Source of the DNA: Streptantibioticus ferralitis
Lineage (GTDB): Bacteria > Actinomycetota > Actinomycetes > Streptomycetales > Streptomycetaceae
Direction of reading: 5' to 3'
DNA length: 64,000 nucleotides
Assembly (NCBI RefSeq): GCF_029223525.1
Contig: NZ_JARHTQ010000001.1
Location: 248,001-312,000 of the forward strand
Shown piece after piece: positions 63,585 to 64,000 of this stretch. Below the pieces are notes generated by a model that did not search any database, was not told the DNA's origin, and was given only the letters and a program-made list of their open reading frames with translations. Position 1 is the first letter of the stretch. The number at the start of each line of letters is the position of its first letter. A program made the position numbers and the translations under genes.

Positions 63585-64000
63585 TTACCCCCGGACGGCT
63601 TCCAACTCCCGCTCCACGGCGGGTTCCGCGACCGCGGCCCGGCGGCGGCGCGGCAGCAGCACCGCGACCAGTACCGTGCCCGCGGCCAGCACAATCGCTC
63701 CGACCAGGCTGGTGTGCGCCACCGCTTCGGAGAACGCGGAGTGCACCGCGTGCACCATGGCGGCGCCCTGCTGCGGCCCGGCCTGCGCCGCGACCTTGCC
63801 CGCGACCGCGAGCCCCGCGCCCACCGAGTCCTGGGCGGTGGACAGTGCGGCGGCCGGAAGCTTGCCGTGCACGGCGTCGGCGAGGTGCGAGGAGTACGAA
63901 CCGGACAGCACCGAGCCGAGGATGGCGATGCCCAGCGAGCCGCCGAGTTCCAGCGAGGTGTCGTTGACCGCACCGCCGACGCCCAGTTCGGACTCCGGGA
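63585..64000 (-). CDS. MFS exporter (DHA2/EmrB type), C-terminal part
   Basis: The last ~138 residues of a 14-helix drug exporter; the start lies beyond the right edge. The sequence GAVNDTSLELGGSLGIAILG is the conserved block of the DHA2 family in the second half. Then come an extracellular loop (SSHLADAVHGKLPAAALSTA) and a last hydrophobic helix, TSLVGAIVLAAGTVLVAVLL, followed by a basic cytoplasmic tail RRRR. Proton-driven efflux is expected. It converges on the XRE gene. Confidence 0.85.
   Translation of the reverse strand, partial: PESELGVGGAVNDTSLELGGSLGIAILGSVLSGSYSSHLADAVHGKLPAAALSTAQDSVGAGLAVAGKVAAQAGPQQGAAMVHAVHSAFSEAVAHTSLVGAIVLAAGTVLVAVLLPRRRRAAVAEPAVERELEAVRG

Overview
The window reads as high-GC actinobacterial DNA, almost certainly a Streptomyces or close relative. 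Evidence: near-universal G/C third codon positions in the core genes, GTG/TTG starts, 4-nt stop/start overlaps, leaderless starts, a conservon, a ScbR-type receptor, and a GlgE locus arranged as I remember it from S. coelicolor. The only sources are the sequence, the supplied translations and memory of protein families. No database search was run.

About 1-40 kb is accessory and mosaic. From the left: a MAB_1171c-type membrane protein (cut by the window edge) with an ImmA/IrrE peptidase; a ScbR-like regulator followed by a cytochrome P450 scrap; a secreted NucA/NucB-type nuclease; and a phosphotransferase. A run of minus-strand genes follows (6.4-14.05 kb). It holds an aldo/keto reductase, a JmjC/cupin oxygenase, a 55-residue small peptide, an ABC exporter, a Nudix hydrolase, a CYTH protein, a methyltransferase, a P-loop kinase and a radical SAM enzyme with a CX3CX3C motif. 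I see this as a candidate uncharacterised biosynthetic locus, possibly RiPP-like. Then come HAD, XRE/DUF5919, Nudix and HD genes, an APH gene broken by an in-frame stop, a Nudix protein with an eroded Nudix box, and a conservon (cvnA-D) followed by two P450s. The first of these P450s lacks the ExxR arginine, as in CYP157.

At 25.4-36.5 kb an excisionase/integrase pair is followed by a complete four-gene Wadjet (JetABCD) anti-plasmid system, a VapB-like antitoxin with a ruined PIN toxin, and a relic of an integrase C-terminus. The Wadjet block therefore lies between two copies of a similar integrase-tail sequence. At 36.8-40.2 kb sits the most striking locus: a cyclodipeptide synthase of the NYH type overlapping a P450 that aligns by eye, almost end to end, with mycobacterial CYP121 (mycocyclosin synthase). 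A second P450 is divergent from it.

From about 40.5 kb to the right edge the content is core chromosome: an RsbW-like ATPase, enoyl-CoA hydratase, two tandem L,D-transpeptidase lipoproteins, glgX, a heterodimeric ABC exporter, glgP, then glgE-treS-pep2-glgB, an XRE regulator and the end of an MFS exporter. TreS, Pep2, GlgE and GlgB together form the route trehalose/maltose -> maltose-1-phosphate -> branched alpha-glucan. GlgP and GlgX degrade that polymer.
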